Positions 44,630-52,906 of a stretch of DNA of 64,000 nucleotides are shown piece by piece; positions within the stretch are counted from its first letter, which is position 1; each line of letters opens with the position of its first letter. Under the pieces are notes generated by a model. The model was not told where the DNA came from. It did not search any database and saw nothing but the letters and a program-made list of their open reading frames with translations. Position numbers and translations under genes: made by a program. Source of the DNA: Tolypothrix bouteillei VB521301 (GTDB lineage: Bacteria > Cyanobacteriota > Cyanobacteriia > Cyanobacteriales > Nostocaceae); contig NZ_JHEG04000001.1 of NCBI RefSeq assembly GCF_000760695.4, forward strand, positions 6,702,204 to 6,766,203, in the 5' to 3' direction.

Positions 44630-46804
44630 ATGAACGCAACAAATCGGGCTGAAAAAATTGTCAGCATTATTGAAAAACGACGTCCCCTAGCCCAAAAAAT
44701 TGAACGGGTGGAGGCTAATTTAAAATCTCTCGCCTCTGCACTTCGTTCTCTTGAAAACCATCGCAATGAATTGCTAGCACGAGTGGAAGACGCAAATGCG
44801 ATCGGGCGTTTGAAAGAAATTGATTTGGGGAGGCTGCAACTCAGCATCACTATTGAATTAGAAGTCTTAAACAAGCTAAAAGTGCGTTTTTGCCGAGACA
44901 CTCTCAACATAGGAGTTGTGGGACGAGCCAGACAAGGAAAAAGTCGCCTGCTACAAAGCTTAACAGGGCTGACGGCTGCTGAAATTCCCGATGGAGACAG
45001 GCAGCATTGTACGGGTGTCCGCAGCATCATTCATCATAATCCCAATGTAGAAACTTATGGTGAAGTCTGGTTTCACTCCGAGCGATCGTTTTTAGATGAG
45101 GTTATTGCTCCCTATTACGAAAAGCTATACTTGGGTGCAAAACCGATCGCAATTGCTGAATTTGCCGCTCATCCTCTACCTCCACTCCCTCACAATCTTC
45201 CCGGATATGCGGAACCGGGGGCGATGTACGAACATTTGAGCCGATACCATACCCATTTCGATAAGTACCGCCATCTTTTACAAGAACCTTCACCCCGCCT
45301 CATTTCTCGTAACGAAATTCGCGAGTATGTCGCTCAAGATACCCCTGATGGTCAAAGAGTTTTTTTCAACTATTTAGCAGTGCGGGAAGTAAAAATTGTT
45401 TGTCAGTTTCCTAACAAAGATGTCGGACAAATTGCCTTGGTCGATATGCCTGGATTGGGAGATACAGGTGTTGGGGATGAAGAACGACTGATGAAAACTT
45501 TGGGACAAGAAGTTGATGGTATCCTCTTTGTGCGAATGCCAAAGTCATCTGGTGACTACTGGGCCGATGTCGATGTGCGTTTGTACGATACAGCACGGGC
45601 TTCCCTCGTAGATTTACCTGTTGAGTTATGGTCTTTCATGATTCTCAATCGGACAACTGCTGAGTCAAAAAATGGGGATAATTACAACAACTGTCAGGAT
45701 TTAGCAGATACATTAATGGAAAAACATCTGCAGGTGGTTCGTTGTTTGACTGCTAACTGTGCCAATATAGATGCAGCAAGTGAAGTGTTGGATGAAATAC
45801 TCAATTATTTAGCCGATAAGATTACTTCATTAGATGAGCAATACGCCTCTTCCTCCCAAAACAGGTTAATGCAACTCCAAAATGGGGCGATCGCAGAATT
45901 AGAAAAAGCTCGCAAAGCTCTGGGTGAAGCAGTACAACAAGACAATTGGTTCCCCTTGTTCTTACAGCTTTTTGACGGTGTGTGGAACGATGTAACCAGT
46001 GGTTTGGAAAAACTGCTGAGACATCTCAAACAACAAAGAAACTCTCAAGACATTCATTTTAAACAGCAAGTAGAAGCAGCTGTTGAAGCTTGTCGTACAG
46101 ACACTGCTATCCCTAGTTTAGAAGAGATTGAGAAAAGACGCGATCGCGTTGGTGGCTATCCCAACGCCTACTACGAATACTTAAACGAACTTCGCGCCTA
46201 CCTGTCACAACATTTCTTAGCCCTAGATAGCGGATTGAAGCAATTGCTTTTTAAAGTTAAATCTCAAGTAGCAGAAGTTTTGATAGAGCGGGGACGATTG
46301 GGGGGACTGACAGAAACCAGAGGTTATGAATTTTTGAATGAAATCGCCAAAGAGTTACCCGAATCTTTACCAAAATTAAAGTTAGGATTTGAAATCCTTG
46401 CAGAATTTGATATTTCCTATCGTGGGCTCATCCAGCACCGCATCCGCAAACATTTAGATGGTTTGACACCAGACGAAACCTCACTGCAATTGTCAAAATC
46501 TCCCTCTGCAAAAGAAATCTTCACCAACCTGAAAACCTTGCATGCAGAAGCTTTATACAATTGTGAAACAGCTTTAGAAGATCTGTTATGCGAACCCAGC
46601 CTAGCAGCATTTGCCATAGTAGAAGAGTTTGTCGATCGCGTACTGCGTGCTGAGGGAGCAAAGACAGAATGGCGCATTTTTTTAGAAGAAATCAGAGCCA
46701 TTGTTTGGCATGATGAATTTGAACAGCTTGGCGATCGCACTCGATTGCGCCGGGAGTGGCTTCACTCAGTAGACAAGGCGATGATAGCCCATCATATTTT
46801 GTAA
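44630..46804 (+). CDS. Dynamin-like large GTPase, paralogue B
   Basis: 724 residues from the ATG at 44630; the upstream in-frame TTG at 44483 would add a leader lying in repeats. It parallels paralogue A: G1 GRARQGKS (98-105), G2 Thr in QHCTGV, G3 DMPGLG, G4 NRTT (again not NKxD), then a long helical region with FKQQVEAAVEACRTDT and LDSGLKQLLFKVKSQVAEVLIERGRLGGLT. The first residues (NRAEKIVSIIEKRRPLAQKIERVEANL) predict a coiled coil. Two paralogues in one locus often form heteromers in bacterial dynamins. It is the first gene of a four-gene run with a GTPase, tail-anchored protein and TPR protein. Confidence 0.75.
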   Translation: MNATNRAEKIVSIIEKRRPLAQKIERVEANLKSLASALRSLENHRNELLARVEDANAIGRLKEIDLGRLQLSITIELEVLNKLKVRFCRDTLNIGVVGRARQGKSRLLQSLTGLTAAEIPDGDRQHCTGVRSIIHHNPNVETYGEVWFHSERSFLDEVIAPYYEKLYLGAKPIAIAEFAAHPLPPLPHNLPGYAEPGAMYEHLSRYHTHFDKYRHLLQEPSPRLISRNEIREYVAQDTPDGQRVFFNYLAVREVKIVCQFPNKDVGQIALVDMPGLGDTGVGDEERLMKTLGQEVDGILFVRMPKSSGDYWADVDVRLYDTARASLVDLPVELWSFMILNRTTAESKNGDNYNNCQDLADTLMEKHLQVVRCLTANCANIDAASEVLDEILNYLADKITSLDEQYASSSQNRLMQLQNGAIAELEKARKALGEAVQQDNWFPLFLQLFDGVWNDVTSGLEKLLRHLKQQRNSQDIHFKQQVEAAVEACRTDTAIPSLEEIEKRRDRVGGYPNAYYEYLNELRAYLSQHFLALDSGLKQLLFKVKSQVAEVLIERGRLGGLTETRGYEFLNEIAKELPESLPKLKLGFEILAEFDISYRGLIQHRIRKHLDGLTPDETSLQLSKSPSAKEIFTNLKTLHAEALYNCETALEDLLCEPSLAAFAIVEEFVDRVLRAEGAKTEWRIFLEEIRAIVWHDEFEQLGDRTRLRREWLHSVDKAMIAHHIL

Positions 46805-46890
46805 GAAATCAGATACTCGACTTTTTTGAGAAGTTAGGTATCTTAATAGATTTTTTGCAATTTTTGCAATCACAATGTCAGGAAATATCA

Positions 46891-47862
46891 ATGGACGAAC
46901 TGAAAATCACAATGTTGGGACCGAGTGGCGTAGGTAAAACCACTCTTTTAACTGCTCTCTACGAACAATTTGAAAATACGATTGGTAAAACAGATTTACA
47001 ACTAACACCTGACGAAGAAAGTTCGGCAATTTTGCAAGAACGTTTAATGGAACTCAAAAGTCTGCTGAATGATTTTGAACCAAGAGGAGGAGTCAGAGGA
47101 ACAGAAGGAGAACCCGAACATCTTCGGTCTTTTGTGTTTGGTTTGGGAAAAAAAGGTAAAAAGCCCTCCTTAGAACTTCACTTTCAGGATTATCCAGGAG
47201 GTTACCATGCTGCCAAAGCCACTCCTGAAAAAAAGCAATTTGTTAAGAAAATGCTGACAGAATGTGTTGCCGTATTAATTGCTATAGATGCACCTGCTTT
47301 AATGGAACAAAAAGGAAAGTGGCACGAGCAAATTAATAGAGTGCAACAAATGACTGACTTATTTAAAATAGCTTATCAAGATTTAGAATCACCAAGATTG
47401 GTTATTTTTGCACCTGTAAAATGTGAGAAGTATTTAAAAGATGAAAAAACGGCGCAAGAGCTATTAATACGTATTAAAGAAGGATATGCAAAATTAATAG
47501 ATTTGTTTAATGCATCAGCATTACTAACCAAAGTAGCAGTTGTTGTCACCCCCGTACAAACCGTGGGAAGCGTCGTTTTTTCGAGAGTAGAGATAGAGAG
47601 TAACATACCTCATTTTCTCTTTCGGAAAACCAGTCATGATGCAGCCTATAGCCCAACCGATAGCGAGCAACCTTTGCGGTATCTCTTGAGATTTTTATTA
47701 AAACTTCATTTAGATACTCGGAATTGGGGTTTGTTTAATTTTCTTCGCGATTTATTGGGCAGAGATTATTACCTGAAAGAAGCAATTCGTCAGTTTGCCA
47801 GTGAATGTAAAACTAACAATGGATTTGCCATTTTACAAGGAGAAGATTTATTAAAAGTTTAA
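46891..47862 (+). CDS. Small P-loop GTPase (TRAFAC-like)
   Basis: 323 residues from the ATG at 46891, preceded by CAGGAAATATCA; the frame extends upstream into the end of the GTPase B gene, which is not needed. G1 is GPSGVGKTT (10-18) right at the N-terminus; a D-x-x-G is present in FQDYPGGYHA; the base-recognition motif is not canonical (FAPVKCEKY). A region GTEGEPEHLRSF may be the switch. Its position 86 bases after the large GTPase suggests co-expression and functional linkage. It resembles GTPases reported in bacterial conflict gene neighbourhoods, but the assignment to a named subfamily is uncertain. Confidence 0.7.
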   Translation: MDELKITMLGPSGVGKTTLLTALYEQFENTIGKTDLQLTPDEESSAILQERLMELKSLLNDFEPRGGVRGTEGEPEHLRSFVFGLGKKGKKPSLELHFQDYPGGYHAAKATPEKKQFVKKMLTECVAVLIAIDAPALMEQKGKWHEQINRVQQMTDLFKIAYQDLESPRLVIFAPVKCEKYLKDEKTAQELLIRIKEGYAKLIDLFNASALLTKVAVVVTPVQTVGSVVFSRVEIESNIPHFLFRKTSHDAAYSPTDSEQPLRYLLRFLLKLHLDTRNWGLFNFLRDLLGRDYYLKEAIRQFASECKTNNGFAILQGEDLLKV

Positions 47863-47895
47863 CGAACCAAACTAAAATCTAAAATGGTATAACTT

Positions 47896-48654
47896 ATGAA
47901 GATTTACGTACAAAGTCGCGGTTTTTCACAAGACTATGATTACTGCTGGTTGCCAGAAGTACCACCTATTTTGAGACAATACCGAATTAGCGATGTTATT
48001 CAGAGTGAATCACCCTCTGTTGTTTTAGGGCGCTATGACAATAAATTGCTATTACTAGTGACCGGTCTTGAGGCTAGTGAAAGGGTAGATTTTCAGGGAA
48101 GGAGAATTCGTAATTCTGTAGCATGGGTTGGTGAAGATAGTGAAGCCAACGAGCAAAAGTTACGTGCGATCGCAGCTTATTCCTTACGCGGATTGTTGGA
48201 TACCGACGTTGACAAAGCCGTACAATTTGGCGGTGAGTTTGGTTTTGAAGTTGCTTTTGATACCATCAGCCACTTAAAGATCGATGAAGTCAGGCATTTT
48301 GATGCCAAATTGGAAAGTAAAATTGGCAGAAATTCCGAGTATTTACGGAACGATATAGCTTATGAGATAGAAGAAAGGCGTTTGCCAAAAGGTAACGGCT
48401 TCAATAACATTCCCCTTGTGGTCGTTACTGGTATCAAATCGGCAAATGCTTTAAAACAAGCAAATGTTTGGCGTGGGTTATCTAATTTAGTACAGGGGGA
48501 GGGATGGCTTGAACCTTATAAAAAAAGTTACCCGTCAGAGCCAGCGCTTGCAAGCAGCAACCAAACGCCTCAAAAGAACAATTCGTTAGTTTTTACGCTC
48601 TTGTTAATAGCTGTCATTCCAGTTGCTATGATTCTATTTCTGTTTATCCGTTAG
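47896..48654 (+). CDS. Unknown protein with C-terminal membrane anchor
   Basis: A 252-residue protein I do not recognise. The N-terminal domain has MKIYVQSRGFSQDYDY, VLGRYDNKLLLLVTGLEA and RRIRNSVAWVG, a mixed alpha/beta pattern. After a polar linker (PSEPALASSNQTPQKNN) a single hydrophobic helix (about 229-250, VFTLLLIAVIPVAMILFLFI) ends almost at the C-terminus, so it is likely tail-anchored with the body in the cytoplasm. It begins 33 bases after the GTPase stop, so the two are probably co-transcribed. It could recruit the GTPases to a membrane; this is inference. Confidence 0.65.
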   Translation: MKIYVQSRGFSQDYDYCWLPEVPPILRQYRISDVIQSESPSVVLGRYDNKLLLLVTGLEASERVDFQGRRIRNSVAWVGEDSEANEQKLRAIAAYSLRGLLDTDVDKAVQFGGEFGFEVAFDTISHLKIDEVRHFDAKLESKIGRNSEYLRNDIAYEIEERRLPKGNGFNNIPLVVVTGIKSANALKQANVWRGLSNLVQGEGWLEPYKKSYPSEPALASSNQTPQKNNSLVFTLLLIAVIPVAMILFLFIR

Positions 48655-48728
48655 TGAATTCATCAAACTGCAAATAAGATAGAAAGTGTGGTTGTCTGTA
48701 ACGTATGTAACGGTTTGGAGAATTGGCG

Positions 48729-49595
48729 ATGAGTCAAGCGCTAAGGACAGGGGCAGATATGTCTTCACTTGTCTCTGAAGACTACAAATACTGGTATCAG
48801 CAGGGTAAGCAGCTCGACAAACAAGAACGTTATGAAGAAGCGATCGTGTATTACGATAAAGCTCTGGCAGCTAGCCCGGATAACTACTGGGTTTGGTATG
48901 ACAGAGGCAGCGCTTTACGGGAATTAGGTCAGTACGTGGCGGCTATTGTCAGTTACGATCGAGCACTATCTATTCGTTCTGATGATTACTGGGGATGGTA
49001 TAACCGGGGCTGTATTGCACTGGAGGATTTGGAATGGTTTGAGGATGCGATCGCAAATTTTGATAAGGCACTTGAAATCCGTCCCCGTGACTTCTGGGCA
49101 TGGTTTCGTCGAGCCGAAGCCCTACGACATTTAGATCGCTTTGAAGAAGCAGTTTTCAATTACGAGAAAGCTTTGTCGAGACGTTCCAACGATTACTGGT
49201 CATGGTTGCGACGGGGGGATGCTTTGAGACATTTAAGTCGCTACGAAGAAGCACTTAAAAGTTATGATGAAGCACAATATTTTCGCCCTGATGAATTTTG
49301 GGTTTATTACAAGCAAGGAGATACTCTTAGATATCTAGGTAGGTATAAAGAAGCGCTTGAGAAATATCAAAAAGCAACAGAATTCAACTCAGATGATGAG
49401 TACTCCTTCTACAACACGGCTTGTTGTGCAGCCCGAGTAGGCAACGAAGCGTTAGCAATTGAAAGCCTAGAAACAGCTTTAAAAATCAATCCAAATTTTC
49501 AATTGTTTGTTAAAACTGACCCTGACTTGGAACTGCTCCAAGATAACAGACAGGTAGAAGATTTGCTAAGCAAAATAGCTGAGTGGAATACTTAA
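48729..49595 (+). CDS. TPR-repeat protein with Trp-rich repeats
   Basis: 288 residues from the ATG at 48729, with TTTGGAGAA just upstream; a TTG two codons earlier is also in frame. About seven tetratricopeptide repeats of 34 residues span most of the protein. Repeats share an unusual (D/N)(Y/F)W-x-W-x-x-RG pattern at the start of helix A (DNYWVWYDRG, DDYWGWYNRG, RDFWAWFRRA, NDYWSWLRRG, DEFWVYYKQG). TPR arrays mediate protein contact; this one may scaffold the GTPases encoded just upstream. It lies 74 bases after the tail-anchored protein gene and is followed by a terminator-like hairpin. Confidence 0.85.
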   Translation: MSQALRTGADMSSLVSEDYKYWYQQGKQLDKQERYEEAIVYYDKALAASPDNYWVWYDRGSALRELGQYVAAIVSYDRALSIRSDDYWGWYNRGCIALEDLEWFEDAIANFDKALEIRPRDFWAWFRRAEALRHLDRFEEAVFNYEKALSRRSNDYWSWLRRGDALRHLSRYEEALKSYDEAQYFRPDEFWVYYKQGDTLRYLGRYKEALEKYQKATEFNSDDEYSFYNTACCAARVGNEALAIESLETALKINPNFQLFVKTDPDLELLQDNRQVEDLLSKIAEWNT

Positions 49596-49648
49596 CATTT
49601 TCCCCAGCATATCAACACTACTTGAGTTTTATGTAAAAATTATTTCAT

Positions 49649-49673
49649 CCCCTGGATAAATCACAGGGGTTTT
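49649..49673 (+). terminator. Terminator at the end of the GTPase/TPR gene run
   Basis: Arms CCCCTG (49649-49654) and CAGGGG (49664-49669) followed by TTTT (49670-49673), 54 bases after the TPR stop. Confidence 0.6.
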
Positions 49674-49707
49674 CACCCTCCCATTATGTTCTGATAGTTT
49701 AGTTTTT

Positions 49708-50316
49708 TTAAGTTGTTCTATTTACATTTGATAGCAATGCTCCAAACGGTTTAAATTTATCTGGATATTGGCTGGATACAATAGATTCGATGGCTCGTGT
49801 TAAAGTTACTGCATCATTAAACTCTTTAGATTCCTGTAGAGCCTCATAGAGTGAGTTGATCTCTTGTGGCAATGGGTTTGTAAAGACACGCAGTTCGGTA
49901 ATATCTAATCTTCGGTTGAACTCATTTACAGTATGCCGCCATTGGTGTAAGAGCGAAAATAATTCTCTATCCTTACGCTCTGCAAAGACACCAGATGCGA
50001 GCGCTGTTTCAGTAACTGACACAATTAATCGCGGAAAAACTACCGGTCGTCCGGGCTTGTGTGAGTTTGAGTTAAATCGGTTATCAGATAGAATTGCCTC
50101 ATTCGATCTGCACTCATTGAGTAAAGCACGCATAAACTCTACCCTCTTTTCGTAAGCTGTTGCCCATCGTTCGGCAAAAATTCCTGTGATTGTTGCTAAT
50201 AATCCAAGAGCTGTTAGTAGTGGCTCAAAATTTTTTTCCCTAGTCCACCAGATCGTGGCTAGAATAAATCCAAGAAGTAAAGGGAAAAATGTAATCAAGG
50301 TTACTAATATTTTCAT
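49708..50316 (-). CDS. Unknown membrane protein
   Basis: A 202-residue protein with two N-terminal transmembrane helices (about 4-22 and 31-48: ILVTLITFFPLLLGFILAT, PLLTALGLLATITGIFAERW) and a C-terminal soluble helical part. I do not recognise the family. It starts 45 bases after the EgtD-like gene on the same strand, so the two probably form an operon. The soluble domain is rich in charged helices (ETALASGVFAERKDRELFSLLHQW) and could be a sensor or adapter; this is not established. Confidence 0.5.
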   Translation of the reverse strand: MKILVTLITFFPLLLGFILATIWWTREKNFEPLLTALGLLATITGIFAERWATAYEKRVEFMRALLNECRSNEAILSDNRFNSNSHKPGRPVVFPRLIVSVTETALASGVFAERKDRELFSLLHQWRHTVNEFNRRLDITELRVFTNPLPQEINSLYEALQESKEFNDAVTLTRAIESIVSSQYPDKFKPFGALLSNVNRTT

Positions 50317-50361
50317 ACTTGTATCATCTGCTATTTATACATATGCTCTTTTGAGAAATTT

Positions 50362-51561
50362 TTACCGCTTAGACCATATATCACTTGCTATTGGAGAACT
50401 GTTGTTGATTCTTGAAGAGTCAGGAGAAAGTAACATTAAAGCCATGCCAAATCCGTTTTTTAAACGAGGTTCTAAGGGTGTATGTAAGCTATCAACCACT
50501 ATAAAGTTACTGTCTGATATACATTTATTAATGCCAGTTGAAGTATATTTACGAGTCAAAAGCAAACGAATCGTATCTCGAGCTTCAAAATTTATAACTG
50601 AGCGATCTGGCAGCATCACATCAATTTTATTTCCAGTTAAGTTGCGATACAGTATTTTTATCAGAATAGCTCTATCTGCCTCTATATAACCATCAAAGGA
50701 GACACTGTTTAGGTCAATATGTAAATCGGTATTTTGAAGTAATGCACTAGTGACAAATTCTCTAAAAGACTTAGCGCTCTCGTACTCTTTAGTTGCCTTT
50801 TGAGCAGCTTCTTCATTTAATTCTTCAGTTGTCGCTACTTCTATAAGAAATCTATCATCAGGTCGCATGATTTGAGAAAGAGTTTGTAGAAGCTCTGTAT
50901 CTCGTTGAAAGTTTGCTAATGTATTGCCAAGTAATGAAAATATAATAGGAGTATCTTTTAGAATATCATCAAAGAGTTTCCGCAATTCACTGACATTTCT
51001 TTCAATTGAAAAGTCGATTTGAATGGGGAACACATGGTTTCCTTTTAATTTTGTTTCTTGGATTGCTTGTTGAACGCCCAGTCTCAACATTTCCGAACTC
51101 ATATCAACGGGAAAGTAAATTAGGTCGGGGTTGGAATTAAGTAATAAACTTAAAATGCTTTTATCTTTTTCTCCCGTACCAACGCCCAAACTAACGTAAT
51201 GATATTTCCGATCTCCTATTCTATTGGCATAGAGTTGAGACCATCGATATCTAAATGACTCTATACTCTCTTTCATGACAAGGTAAAATCTATCATGGCA
51301 AGCGTTATTCCAAGCTATTGTTGGACCTATCCCCCAGTACGAAAAACCAGATAAAATTTCTTTACCATCACCTGTTTCAGAAAATTCTCCTCTCAATTCC
51401 TGTGTCAGTTCTGCAAGCTTCTTTGACTGATCTTCTCCTATAAAACACAGAGTCCATCCCAAGCCCGGTTCATTGATGGAATTTTCTAATAGCTTCATGA
51501 AATTTAAAGATTCCATATTAAGCCTCAAATAGTCAACAATATGTACTTCGGTAATATACAT
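50362..51561 (-). CDS. EgtD-like SAM-dependent methyltransferase
   Basis: A 399-residue protein. The central part resembles the histidine-specific methyltransferase family (Methyltransf_33, EgtD of ergothioneine synthesis): SAM-binding VSLGVGTGEKDKSIL, YFPVDMSSEMLRLG, and FSLLGNTLANFQRDTELL. The N-terminal about 90 residues are longer than in EgtD and begin MYITEVHIVDYLRL. The target may be histidine, another amino acid or a peptide; no EgtB is present, so classical ergothioneine synthesis is not supported here. A membrane protein gene follows. ATG at 51561 with no strong ribosome binding site. Confidence 0.65.
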   Translation of the reverse strand: MYITEVHIVDYLRLNMESLNFMKLLENSINEPGLGWTLCFIGEDQSKKLAELTQELRGEFSETGDGKEILSGFSYWGIGPTIAWNNACHDRFYLVMKESIESFRYRWSQLYANRIGDRKYHYVSLGVGTGEKDKSILSLLLNSNPDLIYFPVDMSSEMLRLGVQQAIQETKLKGNHVFPIQIDFSIERNVSELRKLFDDILKDTPIIFSLLGNTLANFQRDTELLQTLSQIMRPDDRFLIEVATTEELNEEAAQKATKEYESAKSFREFVTSALLQNTDLHIDLNSVSFDGYIEADRAILIKILYRNLTGNKIDVMLPDRSVINFEARDTIRLLLTRKYTSTGINKCISDSNFIVVDSLHTPLEPRLKNGFGMALMLLSPDSSRINNSSPIASDIWSKR

Positions 51562-52186
51562 TTTTATACTACCGTTATTACGATAAATCTTGTTGTTTGT
51601 TCAAACGGTACTTAATCTTTTCAGGTTTTGACTTTATCGTACTGAGTACTACACAAGTTTTGCCTTTTGTTCCTGCCCTGTACGCAGGTGCATCCCCCTG
51701 CATCCGGTGTTTGTCACAACAAGGGACAATAACTGTTGAGTTTCTTGCACTAGCAGTATTGTTATCGTACCCAGACCACATCAGAAAGAGGGAGGAAAGT
51801 AGCGGAAGCATGAGACAATAGGTAACGGCTCTTAGTCCTACTACACAAGGTCTATTCAGCCACTTGAATTAAAGTTTTTTGAATTTTCTCGGCTTTTCTA
51901 GCAATCCTTAATGGTTTAGAAAATAAAGAAACCCAGTATTTCCCAGATATCGGTTTTTTAAAGAACAGTATTTTTTCTCAGATAAAATGGTATTTACATA
52001 CATATAAACTCTAAGTTTCTTGTAGCAAAAGCGTGTAGATTTTGTGGCAAAGCTATGACAAATTCAACAAGTTTATTCAAAAATCAGTAAACTCCTTGTA
52101 AAGCCGTCTATTATCTGACGCCAGTTCTTAAAGAAACGTGTTTTACTAGTGATGACGCTTAGATAAACAGAACCACATCGGAAGTT
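51562..52186. other. Intergenic region, no gene seen
   Basis: 625 bases between divergently transcribed genes (methyltransferase, response regulator). AT-rich, with no clear repeat. The open frame at 51597-51821 looks random. Confidence 0.45.
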
Positions 52187-52906
52187 ATGGAGATTTTGAT
52201 TGTTGAAGATGAATTTGAGATTGCTCAATTGATCCAGCTTTATTTAGAAAAGGAAGGATTTTCTTGCCATCACTGTCGAGATGGAACGAGTGCAATTCAA
52301 GCGTTTCAAGAGCAAACACCCGACCTAATTATTTTAGATTTGATGATTCCACATTTGGACGGATTGGAGGTCTGTGCGCGTATTCGACAGCAGCCAATCT
52401 CTAAAGATCCCTACATCCTCATGCTGACAGCAAAGGGGGAAGAACACGATCGCGTTATCGGGCTATCGACAGGAGCTGATGACTATGTAGTCAAGCCCTT
52501 CAGCCCCAAGGAACTCGTAGCTCGCGTGCGAGCTCTGTTAAGACGGACACTACGTCATGGCAAACAAAGTCAAATTTACCGCAGTCAAAATTTTATAATT
52601 AATTTGGAGCAGCGTTTAGCTAGTCGAGTTCTAAATACCAATCAAACATCTCCCTTAGATCTTACAGCTTTGGAATTTGAACTACTTGGAACATTTATGA
52701 GTTATCCCGGTCGGGTTTGGAATCGAACTCAATTAATTGATAAACTTTGGGGTAGTGACTTTTATGGGGATGAACGGGTTGTTGATACTCATGTCGCACG
52801 ACTCAGGAAAAAGATAGAACCCGATCCCGCCAATCCAACCTTTGTCAAAACTGTGATTGGAGTCGGTTATAAATTTGAAGACCCCCTTGTTCAAGACAAA
52901 TTGTGA
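52187..52906 (+). CDS. OmpR/PhoB-type response regulator
   Basis: A 239-residue DNA-binding regulator. The receiver has the acidic pair (VEDE, 6-9), Asp51 (LILDLMIPHLDG), Thr (MLTAKG) and Lys (VVKPFSP). The C-terminal winged helix has LTALEFELLGTFMSYPGRVWNRTQLIDKLWG and RVVDTHVARLRKKIEPDP, the standard OmpR/PhoB wing. It overlaps the downstream kinase by 4 bases (GTGA), so the pair is translationally coupled. The input signal is unknown. An ATG at 52187 gives a typical N-terminus. Confidence 0.93.
   Translation: MEILIVEDEFEIAQLIQLYLEKEGFSCHHCRDGTSAIQAFQEQTPDLIILDLMIPHLDGLEVCARIRQQPISKDPYILMLTAKGEEHDRVIGLSTGADDYVVKPFSPKELVARVRALLRRTLRHGKQSQIYRSQNFIINLEQRLASRVLNTNQTSPLDLTALEFELLGTFMSYPGRVWNRTQLIDKLWGSDFYGDERVVDTHVARLRKKIEPDPANPTFVKTVIGVGYKFEDPLVQDKL

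Noticed and set aside
50362..51561. N-terminal MYITEVHIVDYLRL read as the start of an AAA/OLD-type ATPase
   Set aside because: Only the first few residues are similar; no Walker motifs follow, and the rest is a methyltransferase.
51597..51821. Open frame of 74 codons upstream of the response regulator
   Set aside because: Random composition, no ribosome binding site and no relation to neighbours.
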